A stretch of DNA of 64,000 bases from an uncultured Chitinophaga sp. (GCF_946479755.1 NZ_CAMLHC010000011.1:1-64000), one strand, 5' to 3'; shown: positions 1 to 14,043, counted from the first letter of the stretch. Notes: generated from the sequence alone by a model not told the origin. Translations and numbers: made by a program.

Positions 1-1
1 C

Positions 2-310
2 GACGTACCCCGCGCCGTACTGGGCGATCCCAACGGTAACAACCGCGAATCTACCCGCTTCCTCGAAAGCGGCAGCTACCTGCGCCTGAAAAACATAACC
101 CTCGGTTATGCTTTCTCCCCGCAGCTGCTGCAACAGGTGAAAGTAACACGGTTACGCCTCTACGTAAGCGCACAGAACATTCTCACGTTCACCAAATACT
201 CCGGACCCGATCCTGAAATTGGCCGTACAGATATCCTCAACAGTGGTCTGGACCGCCTGATGTATCCGCAAAACAAAGTATTGATGGCTGGGGCACAGCT
301 GGAATTCTAA
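2..310 (+). CDS. SusC-family TonB-linked outer-membrane protein, C-terminal fragment
   Basis: The first 102 codons seen are the 3' end of a gene whose 5' part lies outside the window. The translation ends with features typical of SusC/RagA proteins: the stretch LRLKNITLGY, then RLYVSAQNIL followed by a TKYSGPDPE motif, and a terminal aromatic residue (QLEF) as expected for an outer-membrane beta-barrel. SusC proteins are TonB-dependent transporters that import oligosaccharides or peptides together with a SusD lid. The stop is only 4 bases before the susD start, so the two are co-transcribed. The substrate cannot be read from this piece; the downstream enzymes suggest a glycan or glycopeptide. 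Confidence 0.9.
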   Translation, partial: DVPRAVLGDPNGNNRESTRFLESGSYLRLKNITLGYAFSPQLLQQVKVTRLRLYVSAQNILTFTKYSGPDPEIGRTDILNSGLDRLMYPQNKVLMAGAQLEF

Positions 311-314
311 AAAA

Positions 315-1844
315 ATGGTTATGAAAAAATCTTTGTTATATATATCCTTATTATCCGCAGCCATGGTATTTAATACCGGCTGTAAAAAAGAGCTGCTTGA
401 ACAGGCTTCGCCCGACAAGCTGACATCGGATAACTTCTGGACATCCCGCGACCGCGCCCTCACCGGGCTGGCCGCGGCCTATTCCAGGATCGAGAGCTTC
501 GCCGGCTGGGACAACTTCGTGGAAGCCCGTTCCTGCCGCGAATACTACCGGGAAGATTTCGTGGAGCCGGGCGCCGACGCCTACAACTACAGCTGGTGGA
601 CGGAGATCTATAACTACAGCTACAACTCCGGCAACTACGCCATCGACCTGCTCTGGAGAGATAACTACCGCGGCATCAACTTCACCAACCAGGTACTGGA
701 GAACGTGAACATCATGACCGACAAACAGATCGATGTCGCCAGCAAGAAAATGATCCTCGCGGAAGCCCACTTCCTCCGCGCTTACTATTATTTTAAGCTG
801 ATCACCAATTTCGAAAAAGTGATCATCCGCGATAAAGTACCCAACGGTGAAGCAGATCTGCCGAAAGCACCTTCCTCCCGTCCCGAAGTATGGGATATGA
901 TCATCTCCGACCTGAAAGCGGCGGAACCTGATCTGCCGCTGCGCAGCGAAAGGCCGGGCACAGAACTGGGCCGCGCTACCAAAGGAGCCGCCCAGGCTTA
1001 CCTCGGCAAAGCGCTCATGTACCGCGCCGGCGAAGACAAAGGCAAAGCCACCGCTTATTTCACCGAGGCTTCCACCTGGCTGAAAAAAGTGATCGATTCC
1101 AAACAATACAGCCTAGTGTCTAATTATATGTCCATGTTCAACGGTACAACCAGCAACACCACTGAATCTGTGTTTGAACTGCAACAGACCATGGACGAGT
1201 CTAACGGCGCCTACTTCAAATCCTATCTCAGCGACTGGATGGCCGCCTCCGAACTGGGTGGGTACGGCGAAATCTATGGCATACCACGACTGCTGACTGA
1301 AATGCTGAAAGAAGGGAAGGTGGCTACCGACGGACTGTACGACCATCGTGTATACAACACCGTTTTCTTTAAAGACGACTATTTCAACGATGCCGCCAAC
1401 CCCCGCGTATACGGCTATACGTACAACGAGGTGTTCGAAAATAATACCATTGCTTTCCGCAAATGGTTGCCCGCCAGCCTCGATAAGCTGGGAAACGCCA
1501 ACGCCATCAATATGCCTGTCATCCGCTATGCGGACGTGAAACTGCTGTACGCCGAAGCACAGAACGAACTGGGCGTACCGGCTACCGCCATGGCAGAGAT
1601 CAACGAGGTGCGCGCCCGCTCTGCTATGCGGCCACTGAACCTGACTAACAAGGCCGATATATTTAAACAGCTGATGCATGAAAGGGTGATGGAATTCACC
1701 CTGGAAAGCAGCCGTTTTTATGACCTTCGCCGCTGGGGCTTGCTGCAGCAGGAGATGCAGGCAGCCGGCAGACCTTTCACCGCAGATAAAAGTTATTATC
1801 CACTGCCACTGAAAGAGACGCTGAACAACCCACTGGCCCAATAA
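315..1844 (+). CDS. SusD/RagB-family surface lipoprotein
   Basis: This 509-residue protein begins with a lipoprotein signal (MKKSLLYISLL with the lipidation Cys at residue 23, followed by KKE). An in-frame ATG two codons downstream (321) is an equally possible start. The body has the SusD pattern: an N-terminal segment rich in aromatic residues, an alpha-helical TPR-like region (ILAEAHFLRAYYYFKL), and a C-terminal part with VIRYADVKLLYAEAQNELG and ERVMEFTLESSRFYDLRRW, ending in YYPLPLKE. SusD proteins sit on the cell surface, bind the nutrient and close over SusC. It follows the SusC gene after 4 bases and is followed by a strong hairpin, so SusC and SusD may be made in excess over the enzymes that follow. 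Confidence 0.95.
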   Translation: MVMKKSLLYISLLSAAMVFNTGCKKELLEQASPDKLTSDNFWTSRDRALTGLAAAYSRIESFAGWDNFVEARSCREYYREDFVEPGADAYNYSWWTEIYNYSYNSGNYAIDLLWRDNYRGINFTNQVLENVNIMTDKQIDVASKKMILAEAHFLRAYYYFKLITNFEKVIIRDKVPNGEADLPKAPSSRPEVWDMIISDLKAAEPDLPLRSERPGTELGRATKGAAQAYLGKALMYRAGEDKGKATAYFTEASTWLKKVIDSKQYSLVSNYMSMFNGTTSNTTESVFELQQTMDESNGAYFKSYLSDWMAASELGGYGEIYGIPRLLTEMLKEGKVATDGLYDHRVYNTVFFKDDYFNDAANPRVYGYTYNEVFENNTIAFRKWLPASLDKLGNANAINMPVIRYADVKLLYAEAQNELGVPATAMAEINEVRARSAMRPLNLTNKADIFKQLMHERVMEFTLESSRFYDLRRWGLLQQEMQAAGRPFTADKSYYPLPLKETLNNPLAQ

Positions 1845-1868
1845 TAATTTAGGATCCATAACGGTTAA

Positions 1869-6966
<5,098 letters not shown>

Positions 6967-6976
6967 TACAGACGCT

Positions 6977-9280
6977 ATGTTTTATACTTTTTCTCCCAAC
7001 GGGGTGGTGAAGCTGTTGCAGGAGCACTACGGTCTTACCGTTACTGCGAAAGAACTGGAAGGCTACGATGAAGCCAATTTTTATGTGAAAGATGAACAGG
7101 GCAACGCCTGGATCTGTAAGATCGCCGGTGAGTCCCAGCATCCCGCTTTCCTCGATGCGCAGGTCCGCATCCTGGAACACCTGGCCAAAGGAGACACCAA
7201 AGGCCGTTTTCAGCAGGTGGTGCGTAACGCGAAAGACGAACCGGTGACCCGCTTCGCTACGCCGGAAGAGCTGTATTACCTCCGTTTGTACACCTGGCTG
7301 GAAGGACAGCCGGTAGTAACGGTAAAGGGCACACGCGAGCTGTATACTTCCTGGGGAAGTTTTCTCGGACAAATGGACAAGGCGCTGGAGAACTTCTCCC
7401 ATCCGGCCATGCATCGCGATATCCGCTGGGATATCGCTCACGCGCTCGATGCCCGCGATCAACTGTCCTGCATTAAAGACCCGGAAAAGAAACGCCTGGC
7501 AGCATATTTCCTGTTGCAGTATGAAACAGAAGTGCTGCCGCTGCAGCACCGTCTGCGCAAAGCTTATATTCACAACGACGCCAACGACTATAATATACTG
7601 GTGCAGCACGATCTGGTGAGTGGCCTGATAGACTTTGGTGATATGGTGTACACGCAGCTGGTCAATAATGTGGCCATTGCCTGTACCTATGCCATGCTGG
7701 AAGCCGGCGACCCGATGGAGGCCGCTGTGGCTGTGGTAAAAGGATACCATGAAGCTTACCCGCTGACACCGGAAGAAACAGACCTGCTGTACTACCTGAT
7801 TGCTGCCCGTTTATGCATCAGCGTGACTACCTCCGCAGAGAAGGCGGCGGCAGGCAGCGACAATGAATTTCATTTCATTACCGAAAACGGCGCGTGGAAG
7901 CTGCTCTTCCACCTGATCACCATCAATCCGCTCGCGATGCAACAGGCGTTTCGTACTGCCTGCGGCTTCCAACCAGTGATCAATAACGAGGCCGACTATA
8001 CGCCGCTGCTCGCCGAACGAAAGGCGCACATCGGCCGCAACCTGAGCATCAGCTATAAAGAACCGCTGAAGATCATCCGTGGCGCGCTGCAATACCTCTA
8101 CGACGACAAAGGCCATACGTATATCGATTGTGTGAACAATCCCTGTCACGTAGGACACTGCCACCCGGTAGTGGTAAAAGCCCTGCAGCAGCAGGCAGCA
8201 CGGCTCAATACCAATACCCGTTACCTGCACGACCACCTGGTGGATTACGCCAATCAGCTGATTGCTACGCTGCCGCCCTCGCTGGAAGTGTGTTACTTTA
8301 CCAATTCCGGCTCTGAAGCCAATGACCTGGCCATCCGTATGAGCCGCCATTATACGCAGCAGAAAGACGTGATCGTGCTGGACCATGCCTATCACGGCAC
8401 TTCCACGGTGGCCATGGAGCTGAGCCCGTATAAGTTCGACGGCAAAGGAGGCTTCGGTAAACCGGAACATACCCATAAAGCGCTGAATCCTGATATGTAC
8501 CGCGGTCCTTACCGGGCAGACGATCCGCAGGCAGGAGAAAAATATGCCGCCGATGTGTCCAATATTATTGCCGGTCTGAAAGAACAAGGCCGCGGCGTAG
8601 CGGCTTATATCTGCGAAACACTGCTGGGCGTAGGCGGACAGATACCATTGCCGCCGGGTTACCTGAAAGCGGTGTATGCTGCGGTGAAAGCTGCCGGCGG
8701 CGTATGCATTGCCGATGAGGTGCAGGTAGGCTTCGGCCGCGTGGGGGACGCTTTCTGGGGCTTCGAGCTGCAGGAAGTGACACCGGATATCGTGGTGCTC
8801 GGGAAGCCGATTGGCAACGGGCATCCGCTGGCAGCGGTGGTAACAACACGGGCTATCGCCGATGCATTTAATAATGGCATGGAGTACTTCAATACCTTCG
8901 GTGGTAACCCCGTATCTATGGCTACAGGACTGGCCGTGCTGAATGTGATCCGGGAAGAAGGCCTGCAGGAGCATGCACGGGTGACCGGCAACTACTTCAT
9001 GGAAGGCCTGCGCCGGCTGAAAGAAAAACACGCCATCATCGGAGATGTGCGCGGACATGGGTTCTTCATCGGGGCGGAGCTGGTACGTGACCGCAACACG
9101 CTGGAACCTGCCGTGCCCGAGATTGATGTGGTGGTAGAGGCCATGAAACAACGCGGTTTCCTGTTGAGCACAGACGGCCCGTTGCACAATGTGCTGAAGA
9201 TTAAGCCGCCGATGGTGTTTAACAAAGCCAATACCGACGCTTTGCTGGCCCATCTGGACGAGGTTTTGTCTTCCCTCTGA
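6977..9280 (+). CDS. Fusion of APH-family kinase and class III aminotransferase/phospho-lyase
   Basis: This 767-residue protein joins two enzymes. Residues 1-330 are an aminoglycoside-phosphotransferase/choline-kinase-like domain with Brenner motif HNDANDYN (His199, catalytic Asp201) and Mg-binding DFGD (Asp219). Residues 350-767 are a class III PLP enzyme with the cofactor-binding Asp in [11 protein letters not shown] (Asp580) and the PLP lysine in LGKPIGNG (Lys610). Related vertebrate proteins are separate: hydroxylysine kinase, and the phospho-lyases AGXT2L1 (phosphoethanolamine) and AGXT2L2 (phosphohydroxylysine). Bacterial homologues often carry a kinase, an M23 peptidase and a lyase; here the peptidase is absent. 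The best guess is a kinase-lyase that phosphorylates an amino alcohol and eliminates phosphate and ammonia to give an aldehyde. The ATG at 6977 lies 10 bases after the GH63 stop, so it shares that unit; it has no signal peptide and is cytoplasmic. Ethanolamine versus hydroxylysine cannot be decided by eye. Confidence 0.85.
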   Translation: MFYTFSPNGVVKLLQEHYGLTVTAKELEGYDEANFYVKDEQGNAWICKIAGESQHPAFLDAQVRILEHLAKGDTKGRFQQVVRNAKDEPVTRFATPEELYYLRLYTWLEGQPVVTVKGTRELYTSWGSFLGQMDKALENFSHPAMHRDIRWDIAHALDARDQLSCIKDPEKKRLAAYFLLQYETEVLPLQHRLRKAYIHNDANDYNILVQHDLVSGLIDFGDMVYTQLVNNVAIACTYAMLEAGDPMEAAVAVVKGYHEAYPLTPEETDLLYYLIAARLCISVTTSAEKAAAGSDNEFHFITENGAWKLLFHLITINPLAMQQAFRTACGFQPVINNEADYTPLLAERKAHIGRNLSISYKEPLKIIRGALQYLYDDKGHTYIDCVNNPCHVGHCHPVVVKALQQQAARLNTNTRYLHDHLVDYANQLIATLPPSLEVCYFTNSGSEANDLAIRMSRHYTQQKDVIVLDHAYHGTSTVAMELSPYKFDGKGGFGKPEHTHKALNPDMYRGPYRADDPQAGEKYAADVSNIIAGLKEQGRGVAAYICETLLGVGGQIPLPPGYLKAVYAAVKAAGGVCIADEVQVGFGRVGDAFWGFELQEVTPDIVVLGKPIGNGHPLAAVVTTRAIADAFNNGMEYFNTFGGNPVSMATGLAVLNVIREEGLQEHARVTGNYFMEGLRRLKEKHAIIGDVRGHGFFIGAELVRDRNTLEPAVPEIDVVVEAMKQRGFLLSTDGPLHNVLKIKPPMVFNKANTDALLAHLDEVLSSL

Positions 9281-9285
9281 TTCCT

Positions 9286-9293
9286 TATATTTG
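9286..9293 (+). promoter_or_regulatory. Promoter -7 box for rpiA
   Basis: TATATTTG matches the Bacteroidota -7 consensus TAnnTTTG exactly. The transcription start would fall at about 9297-9299, on the rpiA ATG itself, implying a leaderless mRNA. A TTTG at 9265-9268 could be a -33 element, though the 17-base gap is short. Confidence 0.55.
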
Positions 9294-9306
9294 TTGCATG
9301 CAACAA
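9291..9306. repeat. 16-bp perfect palindrome over the rpiA start codon
   Basis: TTGTTGCATGCAACAA reads identically on both strands, overlaps the -7 box and includes the ATG. It could be an operator or simply a coding coincidence (the protein starts MQQQ). Confidence 0.5.
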
Positions 9307-9978
9307 CAGGACCTGGCCAAAAAGGCCGCCGGCGAGAAAGCCACCGAATACATCAAACCGAATATGACCATCGGGCTGGGCACCGGAAGCACCGCTTATT
9401 ATGCTATTATGCGTATAGGCGAGATGGTGAGTGGCGGGATGCCGTTAAGGGCGGTCGCTACCTCCGAACAGTCCGAGCAGCTGGCCCGTAAACAGGGTAT
9501 TCCTATTATTCCATTTAGCGAAATAGACAGGATAGACCTGGACATTGACGGTGCTGATGAGGTGGACGAGCACCTGCGGCTGATCAAAGGAGGGGGAGGG
9601 GCGTTGTTGAGGGAAAAGATCGTGGCCGCTGCTTCTGCCGAGATGATCGTGATTACGGACGAGTCCAAAGTGGTTAAACACCTGGGACGTTTTCCGTTGC
9701 CGGTGGAGATTATCCCGTTTGCCTGGGAGCTGACTTTCAGGCGGCTCATAGCCCTGGATGCTGCGCCGGTGCTGCGTACCAGCAACGGCCGAACCGTGGT
9801 GACCGACAACGGTAATTTTATCCTCGACTGTCATTATGAGCGGATCAAAGATCCGGTAGCCTTACATCAGCAACTGAATGATATTCCTGGCGTAGTGGAG
9901 AACGGGTTGTTTCTCCACTACGCCAGCCGCGTTATCATCGGTTATGCCGATGGTTCCGTGAAATCCTTGTCCAGGTAA
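9298..9978 (+). CDS. rpiA: Ribose-5-phosphate isomerase A
   Basis: This 226-residue protein interconverts ribose 5-phosphate and ribulose 5-phosphate in the cytoplasmic pentose phosphate pathway. It shows the RpiA signatures in order: phosphate-binding GLGTGSTAYYAI near the N-terminus, DLDIDGADEVD in the middle with catalytic acidic residues, and LIKGGGGALLREKIVA with the general-acid/base region. Length is normal for the family. The start is the ATG inside the 16-bp palindrome. The stop lies beyond the 3' end of the convergent transporter gene, giving a 37-base antisense overlap. It begins 17 bases after the kinase/lyase fusion, but a -7 box directly upstream argues that it also has its own promoter. 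Confidence 0.96.
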   Translation: MQQQDLAKKAAGEKATEYIKPNMTIGLGTGSTAYYAIMRIGEMVSGGMPLRAVATSEQSEQLARKQGIPIIPFSEIDRIDLDIDGADEVDEHLRLIKGGGGALLREKIVAAASAEMIVITDESKVVKHLGRFPLPVEIIPFAWELTFRRLIALDAAPVLRTSNGRTVVTDNGNFILDCHYERIKDPVALHQQLNDIPGVVENGLFLHYASRVIIGYADGSVKSLSR

Positions 9979-11240
9979 GAAGTATGCTTGGTATCGCGCA
10001 CCGCGATATATACCAGCAGGGAAATAAAGATACAGGCGGTCACGTACCAGTAAAACAACGGTTCGTGGCCGATTTTTTTGAAATAGAGGGCAATTGATTC
10101 TGCCGTTCCGCCAAAGAGCGCTACCGTAATGGCATAGGGGAAGCCCACGCCCAGCGCCCGCAGTTCTGCCGGGAACATCTCCGCTTTTACCACCGCATTG
10201 ATGGACGTATAGCCGCTCACAATCACCAGCGCCGCCAGTATCAGCCAGAAAGCCGTCCATTCGGAACTGGTGTGACTGATGGCGGTGAGAATGGGCACTG
10301 TCAGCGCAGTGCCGAGCACACCAAACCCGATCAGTAACGGTTTCCGGCCGTAGATGTCTGACAGCCACCCGAATAAAGGTTGTAAAAAAGCATATATCAG
10401 CATTACAAAAAAGGTGATGGTGGTGGCTCTTTCAATGGTCAGATGCACCGTATTGACAAGGAACTTCTGCATGTAGGTGGTGTACGTATAAAAGGCCAGT
10501 GTACCGCCCATGGTAAGGCCCACCACCGTGAAAGCCGCCCGGGGATACTGCTGGAAGAGGACTTTGACAGAGCCTTTGTTTTTGGAAGTCTTATGCTGTT
10601 CGAATGAACCGGACTCTTGCATATGGGTACGCAGGTACAGGGCTACAAAAGCCAGCAGGGCGCCGATCACAAAGGGAATGCGCCATCCCCAGCTATGCAG
10701 CTGTTCAGGCGTGAGGAACACGCGTTGCAGCAGCATCTGTACGCCCAGGGCGGTCAGTTGCCCGCCGATCAGCGTTACGTACTGGAAGCTGGAGAAGAAG
10801 CCACGGCGGCCGGCGGTGGCCACTTCGCTGAGGTAGGTGGCGGAAGTACCGTATTCACCGCCTACGCTCAGGCCCTGCAGGAGCCGTGCTACCAGCAGCA
10901 GGGCAGGGGCAGCCACGCCTACGGTATTATAAGAAGGCGTAAAGGCAATGAGCACAGAGCCCAGTGACATTAGCAGTACAGAGAGCGTCATGGCTGTTTT
11001 CCGTCCTTTCTGGTCGGCAATACGGCCAAACAGCCATCCGCCGATAGGCCGCATGAGAAAACCTACCGCAAAGATGGCGGCGGTGTTCAGCAGCTGGGCG
11101 GTATAGCTCCCTTTCGGGAAGAATACCGGGGCGAAATAGAGCGAAAATGTAGTGTAAATGTACCAGTCGTACCATTCCACGAGGTTGCCGGCAGAGCCGG
11201 TTAAAATGGCCTTAATGCGCCATGCGTCCGTGTTTTTCAT
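9942..11240 (-). CDS. MFS transporter, metabolite:H+ symporter (MHS) type
   Basis: The 432-residue membrane protein has twelve predicted hydrophobic segments and the MHS-family hallmarks: an N-terminal GNLVEWYDWYIYT motif, the loop 2-3 signature GRIADQKGRKTAM, and RLLQGLSVGGEYG. Family members such as KgtP, ShiA and ProP carry alpha-ketoglutarate, shikimate, proline/betaine or other small acids with protons. KgtP-like dicarboxylate uptake is a reasonable guess, but the substrate is not readable from sequence. The gene runs toward rpiA and overlaps its 3' end by 37 bases. The start ATG (complement of 11238-11240) lies only about 5 bases from the predicted transcription start. No neighbour points to the substrate. 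Confidence 0.9.
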   Translation of the reverse strand: MKNTDAWRIKAILTGSAGNLVEWYDWYIYTTFSLYFAPVFFPKGSYTAQLLNTAAIFAVGFLMRPIGGWLFGRIADQKGRKTAMTLSVLLMSLGSVLIAFTPSYNTVGVAAPALLLVARLLQGLSVGGEYGTSATYLSEVATAGRRGFFSSFQYVTLIGGQLTALGVQMLLQRVFLTPEQLHSWGWRIPFVIGALLAFVALYLRTHMQESGSFEQHKTSKNKGSVKVLFQQYPRAAFTVVGLTMGGTLAFYTYTTYMQKFLVNTVHLTIERATTITFFVMLIYAFLQPLFGWLSDIYGRKPLLIGFGVLGTALTVPILTAISHTSSEWTAFWLILAALVIVSGYTSINAVVKAEMFPAELRALGVGFPYAITVALFGGTAESIALYFKKIGHEPLFYWYVTACIFISLLVYIAVRDTKHTSYLDKDFTEPSA

Positions 11241-11248
11241 ATGGGTAT

Positions 11249-11256
11249 CAAAAATA
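11249..11256 (-). promoter_or_regulatory. Promoter -7 box for the MFS gene
   Basis: On the minus strand this reads TATTTTTG, matching TAnnTTTG. The expected start site near 11245 leaves a leader of only about 5 bases before the ATG. Confidence 0.45.
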
Positions 11257-11293
11257 TATAAATAAACTTGCTTTCAGTGCTGTTACAAAAAAG

Positions 11294-11325
11294 TTTGGAT
11301 GGTATACGCTAAACCGTTATCTTCG
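11294..11325 (+). promoter_or_regulatory. Promoter of the cold-shock gene
   Basis: TTTG at 11294-11297 and TATCTTCG at 11318-11325 are separated by 20 bases, fitting the Bacteroidota -33/-7 layout with one -7 mismatch. A start site near 11329 gives a leader of about 148 bases before the csp ATG, the long-leader arrangement known for thermoregulated cspA-type mRNAs. Confidence 0.55.
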
Positions 11326-11476
11326 TTCCGCTTCTTAAGAATATTGTATTTCAATTCTGTTGGTGATCTCCGGGTACATTCAGCTTTTTTCTTACATTTT
11401 TTCTTCTAGTTGCCCCCAGGTAGCCGCCTGTTAAAAAAATGGCGAGAACACGTTCACAATTAAATATTAATAAAAA

Positions 11477-11668
11477 ATGCAAACAGGTGTAGTTAAATTT
11501 TTTAATGAAGCTAAAGGTTTTGGATTCATTAAAATCGAAGGAACAGGACAAGAAATTTTTGTTCACGTTTCTGGTATCAAAGAAAGCATCGGCGAAAATG
11601 ACCGCGTAGTATTCGACGTGGAAGAAGGCAGAAAAGGCCCGAATGCTGTTAACGTAAGATTGGCATAA
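11477..11668 (+). CDS. Cold-shock protein (CspA family)
   Basis: This 63-residue protein is a single cold-shock domain. It begins MQTGVVKFFNEAKGFGFI, which contains RNP1 (KGFGFI), and has RNP2 as EIFVHV; both beta-strand motifs bind single-stranded RNA or DNA. Proteins of this size melt RNA secondary structure and aid translation in the cold or in stationary phase. The gene is monocistronic: a candidate promoter lies about 150 bases upstream and a strong intrinsic terminator follows after 27 bases. The coding sequence is visibly AT-rich at its 5' end, as is common for highly expressed csp genes. The ATG follows an AT-rich run without a Shine-Dalgarno sequence. Confidence 0.97.
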   Translation: MQTGVVKFFNEAKGFGFIKIEGTGQEIFVHVSGIKESIGENDRVVFDVEEGRKGPNAVNVRLA

Positions 11669-11695
11669 CTTATTGAATAATAGTTTTGTTAAGGA

Positions 11696-11727
11696 CTGCC
11701 CCGGCGTTTTGCCGGGGCAGTTTTTTT
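11696..11727 (+). terminator. Intrinsic terminator of the cold-shock gene
   Basis: A perfect 10-bp stem, CTGCCCCGGC / GCCGGGGCAG, with loop GTTTT is followed by seven Ts. Confidence 0.95.
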
Positions 11728-11766
11728 ATGCCCGGGCATGAGCCCCGGTAACGATGGAAAATAAAT

Positions 11767-11774
11767 TATATTTG
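11767..11774 (+). promoter_or_regulatory. Promoter -7 box for the helicase operon
   Basis: TATATTTG is an exact TAnnTTTG match. The expected start site near 11778 leaves a leader of about 17 bases. No clear -33 element is visible. Confidence 0.55.
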
Positions 11775-11794
11775 CGGTTTCAATTTTAAATATC

Positions 11795-14032
11795 ATGCCC
11801 CAACCTGATAATACAAATATCATCTTCCACCTGGCGGCAGATTTCATTAACCAGACAAACCGCCACGTGTTCCTGACCGGTAAAGCCGGCACAGGGAAGA
11901 CTACGTTCCTGAAATATATCAAAGAACATACGAAGAAAAATACCGTGGTGGTAGCGCCTACCGGCGTGGCAGCGATCAATGCCGGCGGGGTTACCATGCA
12001 CTCCTTTTTCCAGTTGCCCTTCGGACCGTTTATCCCGGGCAGCAAACGCGGGTTTGGCATGGATGGAATCAGCAGCACGGACAAACACAGCCTGTTCCGC
12101 AACATCCGCTTTACGAATGACAAAAAGGTGTTGTTACAGGAACTGGAACTGCTGATCATCGATGAGGTGAGTATGGTACGCTGTGATATGCTCGACGCGA
12201 TCGACACCATCCTGCGGCACTTCCGTAACAAACCGCTGCTGCCTTTCGGGGGCGTACAGGTGCTGTTCATCGGGGATCTGTACCAGCTACCGCCGGTGGT
12301 GCCGGACTCCGAATGGCAGCTGCTCTCGGAATATTACAACAGCTCCTTTTTCTTCGACGCCCACGTCATCGATCAGGCGCCCCCGTTATACATCGAGTTA
12401 AAAAAGATATACCGGCAGAACGAACAGCTGTTCATCGATGTGCTGAACCGCATCCGCAACAGTGAAGTGGAAGAAGAAGACCTGATGTTGCTCAACGACC
12501 GCTACGATCCTTATTTTAAAGGAGAGGACGGAGAATACATCGTCTTGTCTACCCACAACAGAAAAGCGGACGATATCAATGCCCGCCGCCTGGCGGAAAT
12601 GCCGGGAAAACTCTTCCGCTTTGAAGGTAAGATAGAAGGAGACTTCAGTGATAAGGCGCTGCCGACAGAACTGGTGCTGCAACTGAAAATCGGCGCGCAG
12701 GTGATGTTCCTGAAAAACGACCTGGCACAGCCCCGCCGTTATTATAACGGTAAGCTGGCGACGGTAACGGACATCGACGATGAAGAAATTACCTTGCTGC
12801 TGGCCGGTTCCCACGAAGAACTGAAACTGGCGAAAGAAACATGGCGCAATATCCGTTACTCTTTCAACCAGGAAGAAAACAGCATCGAAGAAGAAGAAAT
12901 CGGCAGCTTTACACAGTTTCCTATCCGGCTGGCGTGGGCTATTACCATCCATAAAAGCCAGGGGCTTACTTTCGAAAGAGCGATCATTGATGCAGGATAT
13001 GCTTTTGCACCCGGACAGGTATACGTAGCGCTGAGCCGCTGCACATCGTTGGAAGGACTGGTGCTGCATTCGCGCATTACCTACGGCAGCATCAAAACAG
13101 ACCGCCAGGTGATTGAGTTTGCCGAGAAGGAAGTGGCGGCCAACGAGTTAGTGGTGCTGCTGGAAATGGAGCGTAAGAAGTTCCAGGCTACCTCCCTGCT
13201 GCAGCTGTTTGACTGGTACCGTATGCAGGCCAATATCCGCAGTCATGCGGTATGGATACAGGACAAAAAAGTTCCGGACATTGATGCGGCATTACAGGTA
13301 AGCCGGCAGCTGACGGCGAAAACGGAACAGCAACAGGAAGTGGCCAACCGCTTTGTGGTGCAGCTGCACCAGTTGCTCGACACAACCGTGCAAACAGGAG
13401 AGACCGATCAGCTGGAAGAGCGGGTGAACAAGGCTATCGGCTACTTCACCAAAAGCATATACGAAGACCTGATACAGCCTTTGCAGGAACACATATCGAC
13501 AGTCAAAAAACAAAAATCAAAGAAGTACCTGTTGCAGCTGATGTCGCTGGAAGCGGATTGCTGGCAGAAGTTACAGCAGGTATGGGAAGTATCTTACGCC
13601 GACCTGGATTTTACCAAAGGGCTGAAAGACTATACGAAACTCAGGAGTGCCGGGGCGGAAGAAACCGCCGCCGGTAAAAAAGGCGGCAAACCGGAAGCCA
13701 AAGGTAAAGTAGAGAAGGGGAGCAGCCGCCGGGGTACACTGGAACTGTACCTGGGTGGTAAGAACATCCCCGATATTGCCGTAGCGCGGCAACTGGCGGT
13801 CAGCACGGTAGAAAGCCACCTGGCCCAATGTGTAGAGGCCGGAGAGCTGGACCTGTTCCGCTTTGTGCCGGAAGCAACGGTTAAACTGATCATGTCCCAT
13901 ATCCGCGAACTGGGCGCTACGGCAGCCGGACCTATCAAAGAGCGTGTAGGCCCCGCCGTGACCTTCGCAGAAATAAGGGCAGTACAATGGTATCTTAAAA
14001 AACAGCAGGAAGAAGAGATTATGAAAGATTAA
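11795..14032 (+). CDS. Pif1-like superfamily 1B DNA helicase with C-terminal HTH domain
   Basis: The 745-residue protein carries Walker A TGKAGTGKTTFLK (about residues 28-40), motif Ia VVAPTGVAAINAGG, Walker B LLIIDEVSMV, motif III GDLYQLPPVV, and late motifs AITIHKSQGLTFE and VYVALSRC. This is the Pif1/RecD-like 5'-3' helicase core (about 1-430). The C-terminal part has a linker rich in Glu, Gln and Lys and then a helix-turn-helix-like region (about 640-720, NIPDIAVARQLAVSTVESHL) resembling the HTH_40 domain found at the end of some RecQ proteins. Such helicases resolve structured DNA or help replication and repair; the exact role here is unknown. The next gene starts 11 bases downstream, suggesting one operon, although the functions are unrelated. 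Confidence 0.92.
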   Translation: MPQPDNTNIIFHLAADFINQTNRHVFLTGKAGTGKTTFLKYIKEHTKKNTVVVAPTGVAAINAGGVTMHSFFQLPFGPFIPGSKRGFGMDGISSTDKHSLFRNIRFTNDKKVLLQELELLIIDEVSMVRCDMLDAIDTILRHFRNKPLLPFGGVQVLFIGDLYQLPPVVPDSEWQLLSEYYNSSFFFDAHVIDQAPPLYIELKKIYRQNEQLFIDVLNRIRNSEVEEEDLMLLNDRYDPYFKGEDGEYIVLSTHNRKADDINARRLAEMPGKLFRFEGKIEGDFSDKALPTELVLQLKIGAQVMFLKNDLAQPRRYYNGKLATVTDIDDEEITLLLAGSHEELKLAKETWRNIRYSFNQEENSIEEEEIGSFTQFPIRLAWAITIHKSQGLTFERAIIDAGYAFAPGQVYVALSRCTSLEGLVLHSRITYGSIKTDRQVIEFAEKEVAANELVVLLEMERKKFQATSLLQLFDWYRMQANIRSHAVWIQDKKVPDIDAALQVSRQLTAKTEQQQEVANRFVVQLHQLLDTTVQTGETDQLEERVNKAIGYFTKSIYEDLIQPLQEHISTVKKQKSKKYLLQLMSLEADCWQKLQQVWEVSYADLDFTKGLKDYTKLRSAGAEETAAGKKGGKPEAKGKVEKGSSRRGTLELYLGGKNIPDIAVARQLAVSTVESHLAQCVEAGELDLFRFVPEATVKLIMSHIRELGATAAGPIKERVGPAVTFAEIRAVQWYLKKQQEEEIMKD

Positions 14033-14043
14033 ACCGACAGACG

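Noticed and set aside
7811..9253. 480-codon open frame antisense to the kinase/aminotransferase fusion
   Set aside because: Its translation shows no domain or start context; it mirrors the strongly motif-bearing plus-strand gene.
11728..11739. Palindrome ATGCCCGGGCAT
   Set aside because: It directly follows the cold-shock terminator and is too short and GC-rich to call a site.
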